Made by a program: the position numbers and the translations under genes. From Rhytidiadelphus loreus (lineage: Eukaryota; Streptophyta; Bryopsida; Hypnales; Hylocomiaceae), in the NCBI GenBank assembly GCA_947034895.1, contig OX344762.1, forward strand, positions 79,292,981-79,356,980: a stretch of 64,000 nucleotides of DNA, read 5' to 3'. This document shows, piece after piece, positions 49,714 to 60,515 of the stretch; positions within the stretch are counted from its first letter, which is position 1, and each line of letters begins with the position of its first letter. The notes under the pieces were generated by a model that was not told the origin of the DNA, made no database searches, and was given only the letters and a program-made list of their open reading frames with translations.

Positions 49714-50675
49714 CCCCTCATCGCCTGAGGGGACGAAAAGTGTCCTCATGTATAATTCAAAGTGTTGTAACTTTTGCATACAATATCCGAATTCAATAAA
49801 AATTGTTGGTAAAGTTGCACTCTCTCTTCTAGTTTGTGTGGTAAATTTTTTAGATCAATCCAAGATTCACAATTTAAATGGGAGCCAATCAAAATTCATA
49901 GGTTCAATTTGAATTCACCAAACTGCATTTGATGGCTGAAACTTCGGGGGGATGTATCTCCTTCATACAATGTTTGTTTTCAATCAAATTTGTTGGGTTA
50001 TGTTCCCCTTTTAGTCTAGTTATTGTGGTAAAATTTTCATGTCAATACAAGCTTCTTTGAATGTTTGGGAGCAATTCAAAATTTAAAATCCAACCATTTT
50101 TGGATTACAATGAAATTTGGCGGCTTGTAACTTCTTCATACAGTGTCCATTTTCAATAATTTCTTTTGTGAAAGTTGCGCATACTAGTCTAGTTTGTGTG
50201 GCTAAAATTTCACATGAATCCAAAAAGTAATGAATGACTGAGATGATTTTTAGTGGAGGAAGTTTAGCCTTACATGGTGTTTTTTTCAACTTTTCATGCT
50301 ATTTTTTGACATTTCAAATCTGTTTTGCAGACACATTGAGTCAATTGAATGATATTTTTTTTCACCAATGTGTTTATATGTTGATTTTGAATCACTTTAT
50401 AGTCTTAAGTTTTTTCATTTGAGTAGGTTTAGAAGTCGAATTTCACCTCCAAATGTGTTTTTTGGAAAATTTCAGCATCTTTTTTTTTAACACTAAAACA
50501 TTATTATCTTTCAATCCATGCGGTGAAATGGCTTCAAATTTTTTCTGTGTCATCTACAACATGTTCACTACAATATTGTACGGTTAAGATTTCTATAACT
50601 TAGCGACATCTAAATTTACAACACTTCAAACACAACGCTGTTTTTGACCACGTTTGGACTTCAGGCGATGAGGGG
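49714..50675 (-). mobile_element. Family A TTAA element, copy A3, 962 bp, reverse
   Basis: TTAA (49710-49713), CCCCTCATCGCCTGAGG; right-end complement CCCCTCATCGCCTGAAG, TTAA (50676-50679). The interior is the reverse complement of A2 in landmark order. Termini are nearly perfect, so this is one of the younger copies. Confidence 0.88.
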
Positions 50676-51091
50676 TTAACTACCAATTCCTTTGTCCCAT
50701 GCCTTGAGTGCAATGCAATAATAATTGACTCGGTGCTAATTCCATCAATTAATGAATATATTAGCTCCTGCCATGAGTGAGTGGGAATCGACTCAACATG
50801 GGATAACTTAACTTATCTTTATTTTTTTTTATTTTTTTTTTGGAAACAAATTTATCTTATCTTAGACAGACAGACAGGTGCTTGCGCAATGCACACTTCG
50901 CTTTGCTGGATCCAATCCTTGTCACTCCCTGCAGCAGTGTCTGTCAGGGACGAGCTTCTTTGGTCATGAACTTAAATAGCTGGAACTGCGGCGGTGATAT
51001 GCCACCTGGTTCAAGGCAAGGGATTCTAAGATTTCAGCCTGGATTTCAGATACTAATTAACCGTTATGCATGAGAGTTTTTTCTATAAAAC

Positions 51092-51544
51092 ATGAAATGT
51101 CGCTCTTCAGTTGGTCGGTCAGTCTGTCTCCTAATTCTTATTATTCAACCTGTGTTTTTTTCTTTTTTGGGGGTGGTGGTGGGGAGACAAGAACTGAAGA
51201 TGCTGTATAGAAGCGGACCCATACCTGATCACTTAAGCAATTACACATATTTGGAGCACAGGTTTTATGAGTGCCAAATTTTCCTCATGTACAGAAATAG
51301 AATTTGGAAGGATTGCATATTTTTCAAGAATTTTATTACAAAAAACGTAATTACTATGAAATTCTTAGTGAAAGATTCTCTTCGACCTACAATGGTGATA
51401 GAGGCTGATTGCAAAATCAACCAAGGGCCGGTTGCAATATTCACAGCCTTGCAGCCAATGATAATGTACCAGAATTGTTCTTTGAACTTTGCGAACTACA
51501 ACAGACTATGGTTGGAATTACAAGAGTCTGTTGGTCAGGAATAG
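51092..51544 (+). other. Unrecognised 150-codon open frame
   Basis: The longest open frame outside known genes and repeats. The predicted peptide starts with a hydrophobic stretch (about residues 10-30) and then a mixed sequence including RPTMVIEADCKINQGP. I recognise no family. Same-frame openings occur just before (50840-51073) and after (51584-51841), separated by stops, but the latter overlaps a family C fragment. It may be a decayed gene, a gene with an unmodelled structure, or chance. Confidence 0.25.
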
Positions 51545-51589
51545 GAGGGTGATCAGGTATAGGTCGGCTACCTTATATTTGAGTTGGTA

Positions 51590-51750
51590 CCGTGTGAAAC
51601 ATTTGCTCAGATATTTAAGAGTGTAAGATGGCTTCCCTTTTCACTCAAAATTTCAAGGATGATCTTCATCGATGTACTTCTATCTTACATAGAAGGCTTT
51701 TATGTCATCCATCGGACACTTAGAATCCTCAATGATATTACAACAATTAC
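51590..51750 (-). repeat. Family C-related fragment (reverse)
   Basis: CCCTTTTCACTCAAAATTTC, AAGGATGATCTTCATCGATG, TATCTTACATAGAAGGC and GTCATCCATCGGACACTTAG match the complement of C3 in order. Termini absent. Confidence 0.6.
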
Positions 51751-51918
51751 TTCTACAGTTATTCCACTTCAAACAAGGCGCTATAATTTCGTTTCTACCA
51801 ATGTTCCTATTGAGGGCAGACCAATTAGATGGATAATTTAAAAACAACACAACTTCAAGATTGCATTCCAAAGTATGAATCCCTGTAAGGTAGTGTGCTC
51901 ATAAACGGTCACTTTAAG

Positions 51919-52143
51919 ATCAGGGTGAATCGACCCCTCGCTCGGCCTTACCAGAGGTGCATGTAGAAAACAAAGCCCCCTATTTTGGGCCGTTCTAGGG
52001 TATACTCTTGACCTCCCTAGACTAATTTCAGGTCTCTGATCGCAAAAATGAATTAAAATTTTGCAAAAGAATTCATGTGCGGAAAATAAATAATTCCAGG
52101 GTTTACCCGCGGGGCCGAGCGACGGGGTCAGTTCACTCTGGCC
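51919..52143 (-). mobile_element. Family E MITE, 225 bp, with apparent 9-bp target duplication
   Basis: Flanked by CACTTTAAG at 51910-51918 and 52144-52152. Ends ATCAGGGTGAATCGACCCC and complement GGCCAGAGTGAACTGACCCC. A 9-bp duplication with G/C-rich inverted ends suggests a Mutator-like MITE. The interior matches both halves of the 22262-22710 pair. Confidence 0.75.
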
Positions 52144-52154
52144 CACTTTAAGGG

Positions 52155-52460
52155 TTGTTGGGCCTTTTTGATGGGTTTCAGATGCCTAAAAATATTTTCA
52201 CTTATTTTTCACTTGAAGAGAAGTTGATGCGGAATGTAACCCAAGTGGTTTCATATTTTTCTGAGCATTTATGAACTACTTATGAATTTCCAAAGAATTC
52301 TGCCATAGGCACCTATTTGTGATCCTAGGCCTTGCAAAACCCACACACGCGCGGTCTGAAAAAAGATATGGTGTGACCAAAAACAAGCAGTGAAGCATTG
52401 AAAAAGTAATACTTAAGGTTCCTAAATGTGACCTTTACTAAACCGAAGCCAAGGAACCAA
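52155..52460 (+). repeat. Family F-related copy, diverged
   Basis: TAACCCAAGTGGTTTCATAT followed by TTTTCTGAGC matches the interior of the 19899-20216 element (TAACCCAAGTCGTTTCATAT). Termini unclear. Confidence 0.5.
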
Positions 52461-52483
52461 TATTGTCTTCACATACTTTCAAG

Positions 52484-53025
52484 TCCAATTCAAAGTGCTT
52501 TAACTTTTGCATCCAATTTCCAAATTCAATAAAACTTGTTGTAAAATTTGCGCTCTCTCTTCTAGTTTGTGTGATAAAATTTTCAGATCAATCCGAGTTA
52601 TATTGATTTTTTGGGAGCCAATCAAAGTTCACAAGTTCAATTTGAGTTCACCAAACTAATTTGCTGGCTACAACTTTGGGGGCTTCTATCTCCTTCATTC
52701 TAAGTTTTTTTCAGTAAAATTTGTTGGGTTATGTTCCCCTTGAAGCCTAGTTATTGTGGTAAAAAATTTCATGTCAATTCAAGTTGTTTTGAATGTTTGG
52801 GAGCAATTCGAAGTTCTAAATCCCGACATTCTTCGATCACAGTGAACTTCGGCGGCTTATAACTTCTTCATACAAGGTCCGTTTCCAGTATTTTTTTTGA
52901 TGGGAAAGTTGCGCCTACTAGTCTACTTTGTGTGGCTAAAATTTCATATCAATCCAAGAATTAATGAGTGACTGAGAATCATTTTAGTGAAAGGATGTTC
53001 AACCTTAAATGTATTTCTTGCAAAA
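52484..53025 (-). mobile_element. Family A TTAA element, truncated copy A4
   Basis: Carries the three-module part of family A in the same orientation as A3 (AATTCAAAGTGCTTTAAC, CTCTCTCTTCTAGTTTGTGT, GTTGGGTTATGTTCCCCTTG). Both termini are missing. Confidence 0.75.
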
Positions 53026-53029
53026 ATGA

Positions 53030-53745
53030 AGTGGACACCTTTCTTGTCTCCACTCTCAGTCCGAAATCGACCGACCTCGGCTCTTATTACACCATATGTG
53101 AAGTATAAACCAACATCTAACAAACCTTATTAAGCTCTCACATTATCAAAAGCCCATTTCAGAACCACTTAGTATCCATTTCAGAGCCTCCTATAAAGAC
53201 GGTTCCAAGAAGTGGGTTGCAATTCGAGCCACCTACCTTATTCTCAATTGCAACCAGGTGATAGAATTGTTGGAGCCTACTCCATGGACTTCACTCCAAT
53301 TTACTCCATTACTCATTGGGGGAGATTCGGGCAAGAACATTTTGTAATTATATCTCCATCAATGGAGTGTTTTGGATACTCATGCCTTGTATCATAATAG
53401 TCGTTAAGTGGAGCCATTGAACTTGTCCGTGACTCCATCTGCACTCAGTCACGTCCTTTTCACTTTGAATAATGGGAAGCGTAGGAGCATGACGATGGGA
53501 ACTGAATACGACCGGGGTGGTGCAGTTTCTCTCTTGCCATCAAGGAAGCACGGAACCCTTTCATGGCTTGTTTCACACTTCACGACTCTCCCTTCATTGA
53601 AAAATTATGCAAAATTCATAACACGCTCTCTCTCTCTCCAGTTGTTCTTGGAAGGTTGTGGTTTTGTTTTTTTAAAGCCCCATATGACACACTATGCTAC
53701 AATAAACATCACTTGTATTTTTAGGTCCTCCCTGTATGGTCACTG
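53030..53745. other. gene-free, nothing recognised
   Basis: Frames at 53212-53397 and 53408-53878 (plus) were considered; the second runs into a palindrome that forces openness on both strands. No family recognised. Confidence 0.35.
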
Positions 53746-53749
53746 TATC

Positions 53750-54021
53750 TTATGTATAGGGCAATGCCCGAGGAGGAGGGGTTTACGAGAAAAAATGCGT
53801 CGACGAGGAGGGCGGAGCTTGACGAGGAGGCGCGTTTTTTCCCGTAAACCCCGCCGACGAGGACATTGCCCGACATAAATCACGAACAAAATAGGATGAA
53901 AATCAGGGATGAAAAGTGGATGCCGGATGAGAAATCCGTAATGCCCGATTACGCAGGAAAACCCGCGTAATCGGGCATTACGCTCCACAATCCTCCCAGG
54001 AAATGAACGGGACATTTCCTG
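53750..54021. repeat. Cluster of three GC-rich hairpins
   Basis: Hairpin 1 (53750-53879): arms GGGCAATG...GGGGTTTACG.GAAAAAA, about 55 bp each with mismatches. Hairpin 2 (53938-53981): perfect 17-bp arms GTAATGCCCGATTACGC around a 10-base spacer. Hairpin 3 (53997-54021): 9-bp arms CAGGAAATG. The core CAATGCCCG/GTAATGCCCG is shared by hairpins 1 and 2. Confidence 0.85.
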
Positions 54022-54029
54022 CGAGTGGT

Positions 54030-55000
54030 TTACGAACAAGGGTAACCTCGCTGTTTAGCTCAATGCCCCAAACCTGGATAGTGTGTGAGAGATGATGGTG
54101 TCGAAACCCCATTCATTTACTGTGCAGCTGTTTGCAAAAAATCTTGGATGCTTGCTGCCCATTAATTTCACCATTGATTTGCATAGCCAATTCAGAGATA
54201 GATGCTTATGTGTTGATTTCATCAATTATATATCGCTTGAATTCACCATCCCAATCTTCATATTATAACAAACTGGAGGGGCAGACATATACTGGTATGA
54301 TTTCTATGTTGGGTGCACTTTCGGGAGAGGTGGCAAACAAGGGAGTGTGATTGACACCGCAAGAAATTGGGAGGTGGTGGCATGGATGTGATAACTTAGA
54401 TTCAGCAGAAGTGGAGTAGCAATTAAGTTATAAACATGTTGTGTGATGAGACATTGAGCTTCGTTGCCATCTGCAAGTTTGAGGCAGGACAAACAGGTTG
54501 CCGTTTAGGTTACGAGCAGTCGACCGATCAAAGGCGCTTAATTACAATGAGAGCAACTCCTGCATTGGATGGATTCTTCTTCGTTGCAGCACACCCTAGC
54601 TAGTGACCAGCCCCTTTTTTTTTGGCACCATGGGGTCCGCTGCACCATTTCAAAATAAATGTCTACTTTTCATCAAGTAAAAGTAATCTTTTTTTGCCAA
54701 TTTTTTTTCATCACTGTTTAAAATGTGGATGAAATTGTCAAATTTGGATGAAAAAGTGTATGAATATAGTTGAAAAGTATTTTGGGGTCCAAAAGATGGA
54801 TGAATGTAGAAATGCTATGCTTCACCAAATTTTAAGTGATCACCATCTTGGCACTTTGTCAAAAAGTAAAAACAAAAGGCTGTAGTGACCCAATGGTCAT
54901 CCACCAACTGGAGGTAGTCAAAATCTGGAATTATTGATAAACAACCAAGCTCAACACCAATCTCACTCCCATTGGGCAATTCCAATGTCTTCCCACATTC
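54030..55000. other. gene-free, nothing recognised
   Basis: Frame 54815-55006 (minus) and 54132-54350 (plus) are unrecognised. No repeat structure supported. Confidence 0.4.
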
Positions 55001-55226
55001 CAACAAGCATTAGAAGAAATCTGAAGACTCCAAAAGGTTGCCAATTTTTTATTTTCAGCAGCCCCGCAATGGAAGTATAGAAAAAATATTTTATATTTTA
55101 TACTTTATTTATATTCATTTTTAAATATTAAAAAAATTAAAAATTAAAAATTAAAAAACCGTCAATCTGACGTGGTGCTGACGTGGCACGAGTAGTGCCA
55201 CTTCATATCCAAAAAAAATTCTTTAA

Positions 55227-56142
55227 CCCCTAAAGGACCGGACTGTGTTTTCTGGTTGTATAGAAATTTTGGGCAGGTACCTACGAGCGGAGATTTTCAT
55301 ATTTGGGGCTGAAATTTTAACAAAATGTGGAGGCAAGGAAGATCTTTCATATGCACCGAATTTCATGACATTTGGAAATACGAGTCAAAAGTTATAGCCT
55401 AATATGTTACTTTTTCTTGTAACTCGGCAGTTCGGGCAGATCAGAAAAAATCACTTTTTTCATAAACAAAAATTTGGAATTGGTTTTATAGAGTTTTATA
55501 TACACAAAAAGCTTTGAATCATTCTATTTTGATCAATGAGTCAAAAGTTATGAGGATTTTTTGTTTGCGGGCAGTTTTGGATTTCCTACTCTAAAATAAA
55601 CTTTGAAATCCTTTATCTTACCCAATTTTCAATATTTTTGGACAAAAATAAAATTATCGGATGTAAATACACTATTACAACATTTTGACTATTGGGATTG
55701 GAAATTTTCAATTCCATATTTAAATTGTAAATAATTTAGTATTTTTAATCATTCTCTTCTACTACCTACTTACTATTTTTTTACTATATGTTGTACTATT
55801 CCAAATGATCTGAAATTTTCCAAGCATGTGGCCAACTTGTCAAAGAAAACAAATACAAAGAAGCACCACCATTTAGGTCATTTTTTCATAGAAATGTGAG
55901 CTTGTGAAGTGCAGCTGCCCTGCTTTTCGCAAGGTAAATTTTTTTTATAGTTAATTTGAATGCTTATATCTTGCAATCCACCCGGTGGAAATGTCTTAAA
56001 TTTTGACCACATATTTTTGATACTATATAATACAAGATCCTATGGTTAGACATGCCGAAAAAAGTTTTTTTTCAAAATTTTGATACATGTACTAGAAATG
56101 GCAGTTTTGGAGCGTTTTTGGTGAAAGTATAGTGACGGTCCT
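55227..56142 (+). mobile_element. Family B TTAA element, copy B2, 916 bp
   Basis: TTAA (55223-55226), CCCCTAAAGGACCGGACTG; right end AGTGACGGTCC then TTAA-bearing TTTAA (56143-56146). Two modules with AGTCAAAAGTTAT heads lie about 161 bp apart (near 55382 and 55543), each followed by GGCAGTT. Non-coding. Confidence 0.83.
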
Positions 56143-56146
56143 TTAA

Positions 56147-56367
56147 CCCTTAAGCGCTCCGACATCCATATTCTGGACGATGAATAGAGAGCTTGCAGGC
56201 GCTGTTTCATCCAACTACCTTCTCATTCATCCAATGTAACACTTGAATCTTGAAAAAACAACCTTCTTTTATGCCCAATTTCATGAAATTTTAGTAAATG
56301 GTATTATTGTATAAAGATATAAGCAAAAATGTGCCAAATTTTGAAAAAGGATTGAGGCGTGAAGGGA
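56147..56367. mobile_element. TTAA MITE (family D), 221 bp, sharing its left TTAA with B2
   Basis: CCCTTAAGCGCTCCGAC after TTAA 56143-56146; right-end complement TCCCTTCACGCCTCAATCC next to TTAA 56368-56371. Length equals family C, and GGACGATGAATAG loosely recalls it, so it may be a diverged C relative. Confidence 0.6.
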
Positions 56368-56445
56368 TTAAGGGTTAATTGCACATGAGGGTGCAAAACT
56401 GGCAACCTTTTGGAGGCGTCAAATTTCTTCTAATGCACATCCTTA

Positions 56446-56688
56446 GGATTGGGGTGAATTCCCCCCCCCCCCTTTCTCATCCCTCCAAAGTTATTCTAGG
56501 TGTGCATGTAAAAAAAAGATTCTCTATTTTGTGCCTTGATTAATTTATCTACAACACCTCTTCTAGCTAATTTTGGACCTTTGATTGCAAATATGAATTC
56601 AAAATTTGCAAATTTTATCATGTGTAATAAATAAAAAAATTTAGCATTTTCCCTCAGGGATGAGCGACAGGGTCAATTCACCCTAGCC
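56446..56688 (+). mobile_element. Family E element, copy 4
   Basis: Left GGGGTGAATTCCCC, right GGGTCAATTCACCCTAGCC. The core GCTAATTTTGGACCTTTGAT and GCAAATATGAATTCAAAATT matches other copies. A run of 12 C is at 56461-56472. Confidence 0.65.
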
Positions 56689-56989
56689 GTTGTTGGATTC
56701 CAGATTTGAAATCAAACAACTTTAATATTTTTGTTTTTTCCAATTTCAAATAATCTCCCACATTAGAAGAGATTTGAGGGCAAAAGAAGGTTGTGAGTTC
56801 CCAAGTGTTTCCGAACAATGGGAGACGTTGGAAACTTTGCCACAACGACAATTTGACATGGCCGCAACTATGCCACATCAAATCATCTTTAATAACAAAA
56901 TTTTAATAATCTCATCTAATTATGCAATTGCAGATTGAAAATTGGAAAGGGTACGTTTTTTTTGTGATACTAGGGGGTTGAAGAGTTAA

Positions 56990-57551
56990 CCCTTAAGGAC
57001 AAAGGTAGTTCAAATTTCCAAAATTGTGAGAATGTATTATAAAATGCAACTTAGAATTTAATGATGATTCTCAAACAATAGTTGTAAAATATGATCCATA
57101 GATCACATCAATATGGTTAAATCTAATAGTACAAAAACCAATATATACTTTTCAATCAAATTTGAAGTCAAAATTGAAAATTCCTTCTAAAATTGATTAT
57201 AGATTGAATATTTGTGATTTTCACAATAATTTTTTTCATTGAAGTTCAAAACATATTATTTTCTAACCATAGTGATTTTAAAGAATTTTTATTTTATCTT
57301 TTATTCAAGTCATTTTTAAGAGTACACTTTGAATTGAAAAGGTTATTTTTTGAGGCCACACCCACCAATGCCTATTGAATAATAGAATATTTGCAAATCA
57401 AGGTCTCAAGAATTTATACCATACAAATATTAAAGAACTAGCACATAAATCTCCCTCAAAAATGATGGATGAAAAAAATGTATTTTTGTGTGTTTGGGAT
57501 GTGTTTGCATTTATTTGTTGTTCAAAATTTGAATGCTTGGTTCTTTAGGGA
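56990..57551. mobile_element. TTAA element, 562 bp
   Basis: TTAA (56986-56989), CCCTTAAGGACAAAGG; right-end complement TCCCTAAAGAACCAAGC, TTAA (57552-57555). The interior loosely resembles 61780-62000. Confidence 0.65.
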
Positions 57552-57559
57552 TTAAAGGA

Positions 57560-58370
57560 CATTTTCAACCCATAAGCATTCTTGCATTGCAATAATCAAA
57601 ATTGTCGATGCAATAGTCAATGGTTCTTGATTAGGTAGGCTTGTTGCAAGGCAGGGTGCTCTAAATATGACTCTAAAAGCAACCACTGACACATAGGTAC
57701 ATTTTTCTTCCTATGAAAATTGTTTCAAGTAGTTTAGCTTTACCCAAATGAATTAACTCTTAACAAGTTGCTTTACAATTTGACTACCTTAATTGTACTT
57801 GCGCAAGGATCACATATATTGCTCTGATACAACACATTTCAATTTTTTTGATTGCACAAGAGAGATTGTTGATTTAGAGGTTTGATCATGTGAAGCCATT
57901 AGATGAGATCCGGGGGCTATAGGGCTATTTCAGGCTTGTTCCCAGCTCCATTCCCCCCGGTTTCATCAAATGCCAATGTCAGATCTATTTTTTTCAAAAA
58001 CAAAACAAAACAAATAAAAAATCCTTAAAATGAAAAAAAAGTTAAAATTATTATTATTATTATTTTATTTCTTTTCAAAAAAAGTGACTTGGCAATCTCT
58101 TGGCTAGGTCAACGCAGCTTGTGAACGACGGGTTTCCGGATGGGAACTTGCAGCCTTCCAAAGTAGCAAAAAAACATGTAATGTTGGAGACATTACTTGT
58201 GTAGAGAGAGTCACAGTGACTAGTAAATGAGTAAAAAAATTCCATGTTTTTCCAAGCCTTACTAGGTCAACCACTCTCATTTATTTAGTTTTTAATTACT
58301 CTATTACTCATGTCCGTGCCCTAAAATTTCATGCAAGATTCTATGAATTGCCTTTTTAGGAACAAAATTG
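57560..58370. other. gene-free, nothing recognised
   Basis: A short ATT trinucleotide run lies at 58048-58064. No gene or element supported. Confidence 0.4.
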
Positions 58371-58378
58371 TCCTTTAA

Positions 58379-58824
58379 TCCCTTAAGTTCCTTGACTACG
58401 TTTTCACCAAAACCACTCTAAAACTGCCATTTCTAGTACAAGTATCAACGTTTAGAAAAAAAAAATTTAGACACAAATAACTATAGGATCTCGTAGTAGA
58501 GTGGTTAGAAAAGATGTGGAAAATTAATTTAAAAAAAAAAAAAATAGAGAGAGAGAGAGAGAGAAAACCAATTTCAAATTTTTGTTTATGAAAAAAGTGA
58601 TATTTTTTTATCTATCCATATTGCCCAGCCAAGGCAAAAAGTAACATATTAGGCCATAATTTTTTAATCATATTTTCAAATGTCATGAAATTGTATGCAT
58701 ATGAAAGATATTCCTTGTTTCCACTTTCTATTAAAACTTCAACCTAAAATATGCAAATCTCTAGTCACAAGTATTTGTCTAAAATTTCTATGTTGCCAAA
58801 AATCACATGTTAGTCCTTTAGGGG
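58379..58824 (-). mobile_element. Family B TTAA element, internally deleted copy B5, 446 bp
   Basis: TTAA (58375-58378), TCCCTTAAGTTCC; right-end complement CCCCTAAAGGACTAACATG, TTAA (58825-58828). The complement follows family B at both ends but lacks the middle. Contains a (GA)n run at about 58546-58564. Confidence 0.8.
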
Positions 58825-59575
58825 TTAACCTCTAAAAGTCAGAGACTATATTTTCACCAAAATCACTCTAAAACTGCAATTTTTGATACAAGCACCAAAT
58901 TTTAGATGAAGAACATTTCTAGACACATGTAAACGTAGGATCTTGTAGTAAAATAATTAGAAAAAATGTGAAAAGAATTTCAGAATTTTCCACCGTGTAG
59001 ATTGCAAGATATTAACGTTTGAAGTGACAAAAATCATTTTTTTCACTACGAGAAAAACAATGTATAAATGACTGCAAAGAATGACTGCATAGGAGTCATT
59101 AAGGACAAAAATGACTGCATTGTGATTTTGGCCCCTGGAGTCATAGTAGACTAGTCATTTTTATAAATGACTGCCATAGTATTATCACCATCCATTGTGA
59201 GCTTGGATGGGGTTTTAGATGAAACTTCCAAAGTGGTAAAGAAAAAAGAAGTTTAAGGAAATGACTCCTATGTTGCCACGTGGCTAGTCATTCTGAAGTC
59301 ATCCCATAGTTACAAATGACCCCTTTTTTTAATCCTTTTCTGAAATTTAGGATTATATTTTGAAATCTAGAAAATTTGAATATTATTTTTTGAAATCTAG
59401 GATTATATCTGAAATCTAGGAAATGTGAATATTTTCTTCTGAAATCTAAGATTGTATTCTAAAATCTAGGAAATGTGAATATTATTTTCTAATATCTAAA
59501 AGATTTGAAGATTATTTTCAAGTTGTGGTAAAATGTGCAAAATGAGTACACCATATACCGAACACCATATACAAA

Positions 59576-59680
59576 CACATGATTCATACATCATATACAT
59601 GATTTATACATCATATACATGATTTATACATCATATACATGATTTATACATCATATACATGATTCATACATCATACACAA
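59576..59680. repeat. 20-bp tandem repeat inside the second CACTA element
   Basis: Unit CATGATTTATACATCATATA repeats about five times with minor variants (ATTCATAC). Confidence 0.9.
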
Positions 59681-60291
59681 ATACATAATACACAATACAC
59701 TATATTTTGCATATGTGTCAAATGGATTTTTAAGCCATTTAGTGTGTGAATACAAAGAGTTCAAATAAGCCTTTTATACAAGTGGGGTAGTAGGGGGCAA
59801 GACAAACCATGTGGGATTTGTAAAATGTTGATGCAATAGTAGAGTAGTGATGTGTAAGCTAGTGTGTAAGTCATTATGTAGTTGTGTTAGAGTAAATCAC
59901 AATCAAAATAGTAGAGTAGTGACACAAAAGTCATTATGTAGTCACCTTAGAGTAAATTGTAGTCAAAATACAATCACATAGTTTACTCACTTTTGACTAT
60001 GGCCTTCACAATGGAATTGATTAAGTCCAAATTGGAAGTTTAACAATGTTGTGAACAAAAACCAATGGATGAAACATAGACATTGTGAAAGTTATCAACC
60101 TAGTTCTATAAAAATTAGAACCAAAAATTGTTTTTCTATCTCTTAGAGGTGCTAAATGTCATCTAAATTTTAGTTTTTGGCCTTTGCATTGTCAATCTAA
60201 CTTTATTTTTTTAGTTTGTTTTGAAAAAAGCATTAGTAAATAGAGAAAAAAAACAAAAGAAAAATAAGTCTTCAAGAGTGCATCATTCTAA

Positions 60292-60515
60292 CCCCTACAT
60301 GGGCAAGGCCTTTTTTCTTCCAAAGAAACACTGAAAACTGCCATTTTTGTAGCAAAGAGTAAAAAAGAATTTAAAATGTTTTTCTTTGACATCTAACCAT
60401 AGGATCTTACACCCAACTAGTATTTAAAAGCATGGAAAAAATTTCAGAATTTTTGACCGCATAGATTGCAAGATATTTGCATTTAAAGTGGAAAAAACAA
60501 GTTTTTCAGCACATT
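60292..60515 (-). repeat. Truncated family B piece (B4) inside the CACTA element
   Basis: From TAACCCCTACATGG, through CTGAAAACTGCCATTTTTG, CTAACCATAGGATCTTAC and ATAGATTGCAAGATATTTGC, as in the reverse end of family B; it stops at about 60515. Confidence 0.65.

Larger units (their letters stand above)
55007..56435. mobile_element. TIR element carrying nested B2 and D elements
   Basis: Outer inverted repeats of about 36 bp: left GCATTAGAAGAAATCTGA then CTCCAAAAGGTTGCCA; right is its complement ending CAAATTTCTTCTAATGC. Removing the two nested TTAA elements leaves about 280 bp. The superfamily is not clear. Confidence 0.75.

Noticed and set aside
53408..54039. Arginine-rich frames on plus and minus strands
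   Set aside because: The two peptides mirror each other because the DNA is a palindrome (hairpin 1); no support for a protein.
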